NCBI GenBank assembly: GCA_039797095.1
Contig: JBDKIN010000202.1
Coordinates: 1-64,000 of the forward strand
Direction of reading: 5' to 3'
Length of the DNA stretch: 64,000 bases
Source of the DNA: UBA953 sp039797095
GTDB taxonomy: Bacteria > Verrucomicrobiota > Verrucomicrobiia > Opitutales > UBA953
Shown here: positions 17,014 to 25,585 of the stretch, one piece after another
How the letters are laid out: every line of letters begins with the position of its first letter
Numbering within the stretch: position 1 is the stretch's first letter
Translations under genes and position numbers: made by a program
The notes under the pieces: model-generated
Told to the model about the DNA's origin: nothing
Databases searched by the model: none
The model's input: only the letters and a program-made list of their open reading frames with translations

Positions 17014-17709
17014 ATGTCCAAGCACATCGCGATCATCGGCGGAACCTCCGGCATCGGCCGCGCGACCGTCGCGCAGCTCCAGTCCGACGGACATACGGTC
17101 CACGCCGCCTGCCGTTCGCCCGAGAAGCTCGCCGACCTCGGGATCGTCGCGCAACCGTTCGACGCCGCCGCTCCCGGCCCGCTCGCCTGGCCCGAGCGCC
17201 TCGACGGTTTCGTGTACTTCCCCGGCTCCATCTCGCTCAAGCCGTTCCATCGCCTCACGCCTGAAGACTTCCAGCGCGACCTCCAGGTGAACCTCTTCGG
17301 CGCCATCGCGGCGCTCCAGTCGGCGCTCCCCGCGCTCAAGGCCTCGGGCAATGCGTCCGTCGTGCTCTTCTCCACCGTCGCCGTCGCGCAGGGCATGCCG
17401 ATGCACGCGAGCATCGCCGCCTCCAAAGGGGCGGTCGAAGCGCTGGCCCGGAGCCTTGCCGCCGAATGGGCGCCGACCATCCGCGTGAACGTCATCGCGC
17501 CGTCACTGACCGACACGCCGCTCGCCGGCGCGTTGCTCAACTCCGACCTCAAGAAGGAAGCCGCCGGGAAGCGTCACCCGCTCCAGCAGGTCGGCCGCTC
17601 CGAAGACATGGCCGCGCTCGTCGCGCACCTGCTCTCCGGTCACAGCCGTTTCATGACCGGCCAGGTCCTGCACGTGGACGGCGGCCTGTCGTCGGTGCGC
17701 ACGTTCTGA
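17014..17709 (+). CDS. Short-chain dehydrogenase/reductase lacking the catalytic Tyr
   Basis: This is a 231-residue SDR-fold protein. The NAD(P)-binding GGTSGIGRATV motif is at the N-terminus, the catalytic-type serine is in VVLFSTVAV, and the lysine is in IAASKGAVEALARSL. The residue four before that lysine, normally Tyr in YxxxK, is Ile (HASIAASK). The rest, including the RVNVIAPSLTDTPLA loop and the C-terminal GQVLHVDGGLS, is typical. It may use another proton donor, act differently, or be a cofactor-binding non-enzyme. I recall similar Tyr-less SDRs in Bacteroidetes, so this may be a subfamily feature. Confidence 0.87.
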   Translation: MSKHIAIIGGTSGIGRATVAQLQSDGHTVHAACRSPEKLADLGIVAQPFDAAAPGPLAWPERLDGFVYFPGSISLKPFHRLTPEDFQRDLQVNLFGAIAALQSALPALKASGNASVVLFSTVAVAQGMPMHASIAASKGAVEALARSLAAEWAPTIRVNVIAPSLTDTPLAGALLNSDLKKEAAGKRHPLQQVGRSEDMAALVAHLLSGHSRFMTGQVLHVDGGLSSVRTF

Positions 17710-17720
17710 GCAGGCACAAA

Positions 17721-17749
17721 AAACCCGGGCGCCTCGCGGGCCCGGGTTT
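17721..17749. terminator. Bidirectional terminator between the SDR gene and pdhC
   Basis: The stem AAACCCGGGC / GCCCGGGTTT (10 bp) lies between convergent genes. It has A-tracts on the 5' side and T's on the 3' side, so it can terminate in both directions. Confidence 0.88.
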
Positions 17750-17769
17750 CGGAAGGGCTTTTCTTCCGC

Positions 17770-19053
17770 TCAGATCAGCATCAGCGCCGGTTCTTCGAGG
17801 AGCTGCTTGAGCGCCTGGAGGAACTGCGCGCCGTTGGCGCCGTCGACCACGCGGTGGTCGCCGGAGAGGCCGATCACCATGCGGTGGCCGATGACCAGGC
17901 GGTCCTGGGCGTCGACGACGGGCTTCTTGATGGTCGCGCCGACGGAGAGGATCGCGGCGTTGGGCACGTTGATGATGCCGAAGAAGCCGGTGACGCCGTA
18001 CATGCCGAGGTTGGTGACCGTGAAGGTCGAGCCCGACATCTCGTTCGGCGTGAGCTTCTTCGAGCGGGCCTTTCCGATGAGGGACTTCGCCTCGACGGCG
18101 ATGTCCTTCAGGGTCTTGGCGTGCGCGTCGCGGATGACCGGAGTGACCAGGCCGTCTTCGAGGGCGACGCCGAAGGAGAGGTGCACCGCGCCGTGGGTGC
18201 GGATGCTCGTGCCGGCCCAGGAGGCGTTGACCGCGGGGACGCGGCGGAGGGCTTCGGCGGAGGCCTTCAGGATGAAGTCGTTGACCGAGAGCTTGATCGC
18301 GTCGGCGCCGGCTTCGGCGAGGCGCTTGTTCAGCGATTCGCGCATCGCCATGAGCGGAGCGGCGTCGACTTCGACTTCGAGGTAGAAGTGCGGGACGGTG
18401 ACCTTGGACTCCAGGAGTCGGCGGGCGATCGTCTGGCGCATGCCGCCCACGGGGACGTCGGCGTCGGGCTGGATGCCCTTGCCGTCGGCAGGCGGAGCGA
18501 CCGCGACGTTGAGCGGACCGGAAGGAGCGGCGACGGCCGGAGCCGAAGCGGCGGCGGCGACATCGCGTCCGACGACGCGGCCACCGGGGCCGGTGCCGGC
18601 AAGGGCGGCGACGTTGAGCGCGGCCTTCTCAGCCATGCGCTTCGCGTAAGGCGAGGCCTTGGCGCGGGAGGCGTCGGACTGCGGAGCGACGGAGCCGGAA
18701 GAAGAAGGAGCGGCCGGGATGCAGCTCACGTCGGTCTTCTCAGGGATCGCCGGGACGGCGGTCGCGGGAGCGGCGGCCTTGGGGGCCGGAGCGGAAGGCT
18801 CAGGGGCGGCTTCGCCCTTCTTGCCGATGGCGCAGATCGGCGCGCCGACGGGCAGCTGCGAGCCGGCGGGTGCGTAGATCTTGAGGATCGTACCCGGGAC
18901 GGTGCACGAGAGCTCCATCGTGGCCTTGTCGGTCTCGACTTCGCCCAGGATGTCGCCGAAGGCCACGGTCTGGCCTTCCTTGATGTTCCATTTCACCAAA
19001 GTCCCCACCGACATCGTGTCGGAGAGCTTCGGCATATCGATAATTTCAGCCAT
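17770..19053 (-). CDS. pdhC: Pyruvate dehydrogenase E2 (dihydrolipoamide acetyltransferase)
   Basis: This is a 427-residue E2 chain. It has one lipoyl domain with Lys43 in ETDKATME, an Ala/Pro linker, and a peripheral subunit-binding domain at about 145-180 (KASPYAKRMAEK, GPGGRVVGRDV). The catalytic acetyltransferase domain has the active-site His400 in GDHRVVDG. It transfers the acetyl group to CoA in the pyruvate dehydrogenase complex. It follows the E1 beta gene by 21 bases on the same strand. No E3 (lipoamide dehydrogenase) gene is adjacent. Confidence 0.95.
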   Translation of the reverse strand: MAEIIDMPKLSDTMSVGTLVKWNIKEGQTVAFGDILGEVETDKATMELSCTVPGTILKIYAPAGSQLPVGAPICAIGKKGEAAPEPSAPAPKAAAPATAVPAIPEKTDVSCIPAAPSSSGSVAPQSDASRAKASPYAKRMAEKAALNVAALAGTGPGGRVVGRDVAAAASAPAVAAPSGPLNVAVAPPADGKGIQPDADVPVGGMRQTIARRLLESKVTVPHFYLEVEVDAAPLMAMRESLNKRLAEAGADAIKLSVNDFILKASAEALRRVPAVNASWAGTSIRTHGAVHLSFGVALEDGLVTPVIRDAHAKTLKDIAVEAKSLIGKARSKKLTPNEMSGSTFTVTNLGMYGVTGFFGIINVPNAAILSVGATIKKPVVDAQDRLVIGHRMVIGLSGDHRVVDGANGAQFLQALKQLLEEPALMLI

Positions 19054-19074
19054 CGGATTTGAGAGGGGAGGAGA

Positions 19075-20052
19075 TTAGGCGAGGACCTTGAGGGCTTCGC
19101 GGACGACGCGGTTCACGTCGGGGAGCTGCTGGTCTTCCATGCGCTTGCAGTAGATCTGCGGGGCGTCGATCGAGGACACGCGGTGGATCGGGGCGTCGAG
19201 CTCGTCGAACGCCTTCGACTGGATGAGGTAGGCCACCTGGGCGTCGACGCCGCAGAAGGGCTTGTTCTCTTCGACCAGCAGGGCGCGGTGCGTCTTGCGG
19301 ACGGAGGCGAGGATGGTCTCCTCGTCGAGCGGCCGGATCGAGCGGAGGTCGACGACCTCGACGCTGACGCCGTGTTCCTTCTCGAGGATCTCGGCGGCCT
19401 TGAGGCTCGTGATGACGGCGCGGCCGTGGGCCACGATCGTGAGGTCGGTGCCTTCGCGTTTCACGTCGGCGACGCCGAGCGGCACGATGTAGTCTTCGTC
19501 CGGCACTTCGCCCTTGTCGTTGTAGAGGATGGTGTTCTCCATCACGTAGACCGGGTCGTTGTCGCGGATGGCCGCCTTGAGGAGGCCCTTCGCGTCGTAC
19601 GGGGTGGCCGGGCAGACGACCTTGATGCCCGGGTGGGAGGCGAGGATGGCCTCCGGCGTGTGGGAGTGGGTGGCGCCGACGTTGGTGCCGCCGTTGGCCG
19701 GACCGCGGATGACGATCGGGCAGTTGATGAGGCCGCCGGACATGTAGCGGATATTGCCGGCGTTGTTCACGATCTGGTCGAAAGCGACGTACGAGAAGGA
19801 CCAGAACATCAGTTCCATCACCGGGCGGATGCCGAGCATCGAGGCGCCGATGCCGAGGCCGATGAAGCCCGCTTCGGAGATCGGGGTGTCGACGACGCGC
19901 TTCGGCCCGAACTCCTTCAGGAGGCCTTCGGTCACCTTGTAGGCGCCGTTGAACTGGGCGACTTCTTCGCCCATCAGGACGACCTTGTCGTCGCGCTTGA
20001 GTTCTTCGCGCATCGCGGCGCGGAGCGCTTCGCGGTAGGAAATGACAGCCAT
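19075..20052 (-). CDS. pdhB: Pyruvate dehydrogenase E1 beta subunit
   Basis: This 325-residue protein is the beta subunit of the thiamine diphosphate-dependent E1 component. Visible family features are REALRAAMREEL, DTPISEAGFIGLGIGASMLG, the GPANGG loop, SHTPEAILASHPG and VVDLRSIRPLDEETI. Length is normal. The gene sits between E1 alpha (21-base gap) and E2 (21-base gap), forming a complete E1-E1-E2 operon. Confidence 0.96.
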   Translation of the reverse strand: MAVISYREALRAAMREELKRDDKVVLMGEEVAQFNGAYKVTEGLLKEFGPKRVVDTPISEAGFIGLGIGASMLGIRPVMELMFWSFSYVAFDQIVNNAGNIRYMSGGLINCPIVIRGPANGGTNVGATHSHTPEAILASHPGIKVVCPATPYDAKGLLKAAIRDNDPVYVMENTILYNDKGEVPDEDYIVPLGVADVKREGTDLTIVAHGRAVITSLKAAEILEKEHGVSVEVVDLRSIRPLDEETILASVRKTHRALLVEENKPFCGVDAQVAYLIQSKAFDELDAPIHRVSSIDAPQIYCKRMEDQQLPDVNRVVREALKVLA

Positions 20053-20073
20053 GACAGTAGGTGCGAAGAAGGA

Positions 20074-21180
20074 TTATTCGAAGATGATGGTGCCGCGGCT
20101 GGTCGTGTCCGGACCGCGGTTGTCCTCTTCCCAGTAGATGTGCTTGGTGATGTCGGCGACGGTGGGGTCCGGCGACTCGTCAGCGAAGACGGCGGCCTTG
20201 TCGGCCTCGGCCATCGCGGCGTCGTTGATCTCCTGGGAAAGTTCGGGGGTGAGGACCTTCTCGCGCAGGAGTTCCTGTTCGAAGGCGAGGACCGGGTCCT
20301 TCTTCTCGCGGTATTCCTTGATCTCTTCCTTGTCGCGGTAGGTCTTGTCCGGGTCGGCCATGGAGTGGCCGAAGTAGCGGTAGGTGAAGATCTCGAGGAC
20401 GGTCGGCTTGGACTCCTCGTGGGCGCGCTTGAGGGCGATGGCCGTCTTGGCGCGGACTTCGTAGACGTCGTGGCCGTTGATGACGTCCCAGGCCATGCCG
20501 TAGCCTTCGGCGCGCTTGGCGAGGCAGCCCGGGTGGGCGGTGGAGCGCTCCTGGGAGGTGCCCATGGAGTAGCCATTGTTCTCGATGACGAAGATCATCG
20601 GCAGGTCCCAGAGGGCCGCCAGGTTGTAGGCTTCGTGGACCGCGCCTTGGTTGACGGCGCCGTCGCCCATGTAGGCGAGGCAGCTGCCCTTCAGGCCCAT
20701 GTACTTGACGGCGTAGGCGAGGCCCGTGCCGAGCGGGGCCTGGCCACCGACGATCCCGTGGCCGCCCCAATAGTTCTTATCAGGGGCGAAATAGTGCATC
20801 GAACCGCCTTTGCCCTGGGAGCAGCCGGTGACGCGGCCGGTCAGTTCGGCCATGCACTCGTTCATCCCCATGCCGACCATCAGGCCGTGGCCGTGGTCGC
20901 GGTAGCCCGTGATGATATGGTCGTGCTTGCCCAGCAGGGAGATCGTCCCGGCGGCGACGGCCTCTTGGCCGACGTAAAGGTGGAGGAAGCCCCCGATCTT
21001 GCCCTGCTGGTAGATACGGATGCAGCGCTGCTCGAAATGGCGGATACGGGCCATTTTCGTGTAAAGGGCGATTTTCTCGGCCTTGGACATCGAGGCGTTG
21101 ACCGGATCCTTGGCGTATTCGGAAGGCCCGGCAGGGCGCTTCAGGGATTCGGGGTGGGTAAGGACAGCGGGCTTGGCCAC
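20074..21180 (-). CDS. pdhA: Pyruvate dehydrogenase E1 alpha subunit
   Basis: This 368-residue alpha subunit contains the thiamine diphosphate motif GDGAVNQGAVHEAYN...ENN and the phosphorylation-loop-like RYFGHSMADPDKTYR segment. It decarboxylates pyruvate to feed acetyl groups to E2. The N-terminal 25 residues precede the conserved KIALYTKMARIRHFEQR block and look like a flexible extension. It is the first gene of the pdhA-pdhB-pdhC operon and is divergent from the HPr gene across a 143-base spacer holding repeated TTGACC motifs. Confidence 0.96.
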   Translation of the reverse strand: MAKPAVLTHPESLKRPAGPSEYAKDPVNASMSKAEKIALYTKMARIRHFEQRCIRIYQQGKIGGFLHLYVGQEAVAAGTISLLGKHDHIITGYRDHGHGLMVGMGMNECMAELTGRVTGCSQGKGGSMHYFAPDKNYWGGHGIVGGQAPLGTGLAYAVKYMGLKGSCLAYMGDGAVNQGAVHEAYNLAALWDLPMIFVIENNGYSMGTSQERSTAHPGCLAKRAEGYGMAWDVINGHDVYEVRAKTAIALKRAHEESKPTVLEIFTYRYFGHSMADPDKTYRDKEEIKEYREKKDPVLAFEQELLREKVLTPELSQEINDAAMAEADKAAVFADESPDPTVADITKHIYWEEDNRGPDTTSRGTIIFE

Positions 21181-21240
21181 GGTAGTTCGTTTGGTTGGAT
21201 TGGAGGGGTCTGGCGAGGAAGGTCAAGCGTCCCCTCCCAT

Positions 21241-21262
21241 CGGGTCAATTTGCCTTGACCCG
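21241..21262. promoter_or_regulatory. Inverted repeat in the pdhA/ptsH divergent spacer
   Basis: CGGGTCAA (21241-21248) and TTGACCCG (21255-21262) form a perfect 8-bp inverted repeat with a 6-base spacer. Two further copies of the TTGACC core lie at 21221-21226 (reverse) and 21283-21288. The site is between two divergent operons of central carbon control, so it may be a regulator site or overlapping -35 elements. The regulator is unknown. Confidence 0.45.
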
Positions 21263-21323
21263 ACTTGCGGGGGGCCTCCCCCTTGACCTATCCTGTGAGT
21301 CCTCTCCCAGGCCCTCTTTATCT

Positions 21324-21611
21324 ATGGAAGAAACCCACGAGGCTTCGGCCCGCGAATTCACCGTCCAGAACCGCATGGGTATCCACACCCGTCCGGCCGC
21401 TCAGATCGTCCGCCTGGCCAACCGGTACCCGGACGTCGAGATCACCGTCTCCAAGGATGACGAGTCGGTGAACGGCAAGAGCATCATGGGCCTCATGATG
21501 CTGGCCGCCGGTCTGGGTTCGAAGCTACGCTTCTCCGCCAAAGGCAAGGATTCCGCCGCTCTCCTGACCGAGATGGAAGCCCTCTTCGCCCGTAAATTCG
21601 ACGAATCCTAA
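21324..21611 (+). CDS. ptsH: HPr-family phosphocarrier protein
   Basis: This is a 95-residue HPr. The active-site histidine is His21 in NRMGIHTRPAA, and the regulatory-type serine is Ser53 in NGKSIMGLMML, corresponding to Ser46 of Gram-positive HPr. Both residues are intact, so phosphorylation by enzyme I and by an HPr kinase is possible. No enzyme I, EII or hprK gene is in the window, so a regulatory rather than sugar-uptake role is plausible. It is divergent from the pyruvate dehydrogenase operon, and the next gene starts 5 bases downstream. Confidence 0.92.
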   Translation: MEETHEASAREFTVQNRMGIHTRPAAQIVRLANRYPDVEITVSKDDESVNGKSIMGLMMLAAGLGSKLRFSAKGKDSAALLTEMEALFARKFDES

Positions 21612-21616
21612 CCCCC

Positions 21617-22798
21617 ATGTTCGCGCTCCTCGCCTCCCTCCTGATGCTCGCCGCAGGCGAGCCGGTCGCCCCGCCCACCGTCACCGACGTGGAAGTCGTG
21701 CGTCAGCTGAAGCCGGCCGAGCTCGCCGAATGGCATAACGCCATGCGCATCACCACCTTAGGCCAGGCGCGCATCAAGCAGGGACAGAGCATCATGGACA
21801 CCAGCATCGCGGCGGCCGCCGCGACCAAGGGCGCGAAGACCGGCGGACTCACCGAGACGCCGGAGCAGATCAAGGTCCGGGCCCAGAAGATCATCGATGA
21901 AGGCAACGCGCAGGTCAAGCAGGCCGCGCCTTCCCTGAATCGTCTCCGTCTGGCCGCGGCTCAGCGCGTGGCCGAGAAGATGAAGCCGGTCGATTTCACT
22001 TTCGAGATCACTGCCGCCGCGCCGCCCGCCGGCCTCGACGCCGCCGTCGGCCGTCTGCACAAGCAGGCCGTCGACCTCGGTTACCTCTCCGCCCACCTCA
22101 TCGGCTCGTTGCGTGTCAGTGCCGCCGGCCTCGAACGTCCCGCCGAACTTACCTCCGACCTCCGCGCCGCCTGGTCGCGTCGCACCGGCGTCGCCTTGGC
22201 CGCCGTCCCGGCCGAAGGTTATGCTTACGTGCCCGCCGTCGCGCCGGCCGCGCCCGCCTTGTCGAAGGGCCTCAAGCCCGCGACCGCGCCCAAGCAGCTC
22301 GCCGTGCTCTGGGCCGAGCAGTACGCCGTCGGCGCCGATGGCGCGCAGACCCTGCTTTTCCTACGCCTCGCTGACGCCCATTCCTTCCGTATCATCGCCT
22401 CCGAGCTTGTCCTGACCCACACGGGCGCCACGCCCGTCGTCGGCACCGTCGCCTTGCGCGATGAGCGCAGCTTCATCCCGCGCCTCACGCAGAGCGGCGA
22501 ATGGACTTTCGGTTTCGAGCGCGACAGCCACCCCGTGGGCTCCGCGCTGCTGACCCATCTCTGCCTGACGCAGAGCAAGCTGTCCGTCGCGGGCGACCCC
22601 TACGTCGCGATCGTCGCCGGCGGCGGTCCGGCCGGTGGCGACGTCGGCGCCAAGTGGCGCGCGACCGCGGTCGAAGCGCCGGCCGCCGGTCCCAACGTGG
22701 TCGTCCTCGCTTTCAGCGTCCAAGGCATCCCCGCCGGCGGCGCCGCGGTGGCCGTCGGTCCGCTGACGCTCCGCGTCGGTGCTCCCGGCGTGAAGTGA
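21617..22798 (+). CDS. Exported protein of unknown function
   Basis: I do not recognise this 393-residue protein. It begins with a probable signal peptide (MFALLASLLMLAAG) and then has a helical Lys/Ala-rich region up to about residue 150. A mixed region rich in Ala, Pro and Val follows, with short beta-like segments (AVLWAEQYA, WTFGFERDSHP). No catalytic motif or cysteine pattern stands out. It starts 5 bases after the HPr gene, so it may be co-transcribed with it, and it abuts the convergent peptide deformylase gene. Confidence 0.7.
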   Translation: MFALLASLLMLAAGEPVAPPTVTDVEVVRQLKPAELAEWHNAMRITTLGQARIKQGQSIMDTSIAAAAATKGAKTGGLTETPEQIKVRAQKIIDEGNAQVKQAAPSLNRLRLAAAQRVAEKMKPVDFTFEITAAAPPAGLDAAVGRLHKQAVDLGYLSAHLIGSLRVSAAGLERPAELTSDLRAAWSRRTGVALAAVPAEGYAYVPAVAPAAPALSKGLKPATAPKQLAVLWAEQYAVGADGAQTLLFLRLADAHSFRIIASELVLTHTGATPVVGTVALRDERSFIPRLTQSGEWTFGFERDSHPVGSALLTHLCLTQSKLSVAGDPYVAIVAGGGPAGGDVGAKWRATAVEAPAAGPNVVVLAFSVQGIPAGGAAVAVGPLTLRVGAPGVK

Positions 22799-23377
22799 TC
22801 AGGCCTGCTTGCGCGCCGCCTTCATCTCGGCGGTCGTCGCGCGCTTGAGCTTCTTCACCTTCGCGGCGGTCAGCAGCTGGTGGGCGCGCGTCATCCGGTC
22901 GATGAAGAGCACGCCCTGGCAGTGGTCATGTTCGTGCTGCACGCAGCGCGCGAGCAGGCCGGCGCACTCGAGGACATGGGGCGCGCCGTCGGCGTCGCGG
23001 TAGCGTACGATCGCCCGTTCCACGCGCTCGACGTCGCCCGTGATGCCCGGGAACGAAAGGCAGCCTTCGGTGTACGTATCCGGTTCGCCCGCTGGTACGG
23101 TCACCGTCGCGTTGGCCAGCAGCATCGGCATGATATCCTCGGGCCGGCGCTCCTTGCCGTCGAGTACGGGCGCGAAGTCCTCGTCATGCACGTCCATCAC
23201 GAAGAGCTGCAAGGAAAGTCCCACCTGCGGGGCGGCCAGGCCGATGCCTTTGGCGGTCTTCATCGCGCGCAGCATCGCGTCGCCGAGGGTACGGAGGGGG
23301 GCGCCGAATTCGCGCACGGGCTCGCCCACCGCCCGGAGGACCGGGTCGCCGTAGGGGCGGATGGTGAATTCGGCCAT
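22799..23377 (-). CDS. def: Peptide deformylase
   Basis: This 192-residue metalloenzyme removes the formyl group from nascent N-terminal methionine. All three deformylase motifs are present: GIGLAAPQ (residues 44-51), EGCLS (104-108, with metal ligand Cys106) and H148-E-H-D-H152. The residue after the HExxH motif is Cys rather than the usual Leu. A basic Lys/Arg/Ala-rich C-terminal tail (about residues 172-192) extends past the catalytic domain and could help in ribosome association, although this is inference. Confidence 0.95.
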   Translation of the reverse strand: MAEFTIRPYGDPVLRAVGEPVREFGAPLRTLGDAMLRAMKTAKGIGLAAPQVGLSLQLFVMDVHDEDFAPVLDGKERRPEDIMPMLLANATVTVPAGEPDTYTEGCLSFPGITGDVERVERAIVRYRDADGAPHVLECAGLLARCVQHEHDHCQGVLFIDRMTRAHQLLTAAKVKKLKRATTAEMKAARKQA

Positions 23378-23421
23378 GGCTTCTGGTTACCTTTTCGCGG
23401 GGGCGGGGAAAGCGAAAACGC

Positions 23422-23937
23422 TCACTTGTCGGCCCCGTAGTCGCCTTTCTCGCAGCGGCGGACGAACGTCTCGGCGCGCTTGCGCAGTCCGTTCCACTTG
23501 GTGCGGAGGGCCTGCGTCTCGTCCGGCGTCACGCGTCGGTCGGCGATGGCGTCGGCCACGTCGGCGATGAGCAGGCCGAATTCGCGGACGAGCGTGTTGG
23601 CCGCCTGGTCGAGGGCGCCGGCGGCGGGTTCGGTCTCGACCGGCGTGAACTGCCCGCCGGCTTTCTCCGCCAGCCAGTCGAGGATGCGCGTGTCGCCGGT
23701 GAGCACGATGAGCTGGGCTGTGCGGTGGAGCGGGTTGGGCTGGCCGCTGCCTTGATCCGCCGGCTCGCGCCATTTGTACAGCATCGACGGCGAGACCCCG
23801 AGGGACTTCGCGACCTGTCCGTGGACCTGGGCCTGGTCGCCCGGTCGGCCTTCGCCGGCCTTACGCAAGGCGTCTTCTAGGACGTGGTGGGCTTCCTTGA
23901 TCCGGCTACGGCGGGGGGCGGCGGGTTTCTTGGGCAT
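23422..23937 (-). CDS. Orphan phage CII/CP76-like DNA-binding regulator
   Basis: This is a 171-residue protein with a basic N-terminus and a helix-turn-helix segment, VAKSLGVSPSMLYKWRE, at about residues 55-70. The region PLHRTAQLIVLTGDTRILDWLAEKAGG follows, an arrangement resembling the phage regulatory CII (CP76) family. The C-terminal half is helical. I chose the ATG at 23937 (MPKKPAAPRRSR) because the longer frame to 23997 adds non-conserved sequence. No other phage gene is nearby, so it is probably a domesticated regulator. The target is unknown. Confidence 0.65.
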   Translation of the reverse strand: MPKKPAAPRRSRIKEAHHVLEDALRKAGEGRPGDQAQVHGQVAKSLGVSPSMLYKWREPADQGSGQPNPLHRTAQLIVLTGDTRILDWLAEKAGGQFTPVETEPAAGALDQAANTLVREFGLLIADVADAIADRRVTPDETQALRTKWNGLRKRAETFVRRCEKGDYGADK

Positions 23938-24066
23938 GGGGCAGGCTAGGGCGGGCGGGTGCGGTTCCGCAAGCGAGACAGGGGGCCTTATAACCACGCC
24001 CCGTCTTTGTAGTCAGGGGTTTCGGAAAAGATTGGAAAGGCCGCCCGGCCGCGGCATCGTCACGGC

Positions 24067-24549
24067 ATGGATGAAGTCTCCCTTGTGTTGCCGGTCAGCC
24101 TGCTCGTCGCCGGCCTGCTCCTGATCGCCGCCGAATTCTTCCTGCCGACCGTGTTCCTCGGGTTTGTCGGCGCCGCCGTCTCGTTCGCCGGCATCTATCT
24201 CTCCGCCGCCGCGGGCGCGCTCACCTGCGCGCTCTTCTGCTTGGCTTTCCTCGTCGTCCTCGCCCTGGAGTTCTTCGCCTTCCGCCGGCTCCTGCCGCAG
24301 ACCGGCATCGGCCGCGCGATGATCAACGTCAGCAGCAACGACGGCGCCGCCGTCCCCGCCGCCGCGGGGTTCGCGGTGTATGTCGGCAAGACCGGCAAGG
24401 CCGTGACCGTGTTGGCTCCTTCCGGCACCGCTGAGGTCGACGGCGCGCTGCTCGAAGCCTTCTCGCTCGACGGCTTCGTCGAACGCGGCGCCCCCGTCGT
24501 CGTCGTCGAAGCCGGCGCCGGCCGCGTCACCGTCCGCCGCGCGCGCTGA
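24067..24549 (+). CDS. NfeD-like membrane protein
   Basis: This is a 160-residue protein with about three transmembrane helices in the first 80 residues (SLLVAGLLLIAAEFFLP and following). A C-terminal OB-fold-like soluble domain holds VGKTGKAVTVLAPSGTAEVDG and GAPVVVVEAGAGRVTVRR. This is the short NfeD form without the ClpP-like protease domain. NfeD proteins pair with flotillin/stomatin-type proteins, and a floA gene starts 20 bases downstream, as is usual. Confidence 0.85.
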   Translation: MDEVSLVLPVSLLVAGLLLIAAEFFLPTVFLGFVGAAVSFAGIYLSAAAGALTCALFCLAFLVVLALEFFAFRRLLPQTGIGRAMINVSSNDGAAVPAAAGFAVYVGKTGKAVTVLAPSGTAEVDGALLEAFSLDGFVERGAPVVVVEAGAGRVTVRRAR

Positions 24550-24569
24550 ACCTTCCCCCGCTTACCACC

Positions 24570-25583
24570 ATGGATATCCCTAACGTCGTCATCTGGGTCG
24601 CCGCCGGAGCCTTGCTCCTGCTCGTCCTCTTCCTGCTCACCTTCCTGGCCGTCTGGGTCCGCGCCCGTCTCGCCGGCGCCGAGGTCGGCATCTTCGACCT
24701 CGTGGGCATGCGCCTGCGCGGCGTGCCTTACAGCGTGATCGTCGACGCCAAGATCGCCGCCACCAAGGCCGGCCTCTCGGTCGACGTCGAGAAGATCGAC
24801 GCCCACTACCTCGCCGGCGGCAACATCGTGCAGACCGTGCAGGCGCTCATCGCCGCGCAGAAGGCCGGCCTGCACCTCGACTGGAACCGCGCCTGCGCGA
24901 TCGACATCGCCACCCGCGGCACGAACAAGTCCGTGCTCGAAGCCGTCCTTACTTCCGTGAGCCCCAAGGTCATCGACTGCCCGAATCCTTCCAGCGGCCG
25001 CACCACCATCGACGCCGTGGCCAAGGACGGGATCCAGGTGAAGGTGAAGGCCCGCGTGACCGTGCGCACCAACCTCGACCGCTTCGTCGGCGGCGCGCAG
25101 GAAGAGACCATCATCGCCCGCGTCGGCGAAGGCATCGTGACGACCATCGGCTCCTCCGAGAGCTACAAGTTCGTCCTCGAGAACCCCGACCGCATCTCCA
25201 AGACCGTGCTCGAGCGCGGCCTCGACGCCAACACGGCCTACGAGATCATGTCGATCGACATCGCCGACGTGGACGTCGGCGAGAACATCGGCGCCACCCT
25301 CCAGGAAGCGCAGGCCAACGCGAACAAGAACATGGCGCAGGCCCAGGCCGAGATCCGTCGCGCCGCCGCCGTGGCCCTCGAGCAGGAGATGCGCGCCCGC
25401 GTCGAAGAGATGCGGGCCCGCGTCGTCGAGGCCGAAGCCCAGATCCCGCAGGCCCTCGCCGAGGCCCTGCGTTCGGGCCGCATGGGCTACCTTGATTTCC
25501 AGCGCCTCGAGAACCTCCGCTCCGATACCGAGATGCGCAAGGGCATCGCCGGTGACGGTCCCGCGCCCGGCACCAAGGCCTGA
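24570..25583 (+). CDS. floA: Flotillin-like protein FloA
   Basis: This 337-residue SPFH-domain protein has an N-terminal membrane helix, VVIWVAAGALLLLVLFLLT. The FloA/YqfA block includes GMRLRGVPYSVIVDAKIAA and THGTNKSVLEAV-like sequence (ATRGTNKSVLEA). A long C-terminal helical region rich in Glu/Ala (AQANANKNMAQAQAEIRR) drives oligomerisation. FloA scaffolds functional membrane microdomains. It follows the NfeD gene closely, the standard pair. Confidence 0.93.
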   Translation: MDIPNVVIWVAAGALLLLVLFLLTFLAVWVRARLAGAEVGIFDLVGMRLRGVPYSVIVDAKIAATKAGLSVDVEKIDAHYLAGGNIVQTVQALIAAQKAGLHLDWNRACAIDIATRGTNKSVLEAVLTSVSPKVIDCPNPSSGRTTIDAVAKDGIQVKVKARVTVRTNLDRFVGGAQEETIIARVGEGIVTTIGSSESYKFVLENPDRISKTVLERGLDANTAYEIMSIDIADVDVGENIGATLQEAQANANKNMAQAQAEIRRAAAVALEQEMRARVEEMRARVVEAEAQIPQALAEALRSGRMGYLDFQRLENLRSDTEMRKGIAGDGPAPGTKA

Positions 25584-25585
25584 GC

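Noticed and set aside
19183..21258. A 691-codon plus-strand frame over the pyruvate dehydrogenase operon
   Set aside because: It is antisense to three clearly identified enzymes and its translation has no domain; it arises from high GC.
23040..23377. Peptide deformylase as a possible defective enzyme because of a Cys after HEHDH
   Set aside because: All metal ligands (Cys106, His148, His152) and the Glu are intact, so the Cys is a tolerated substitution.
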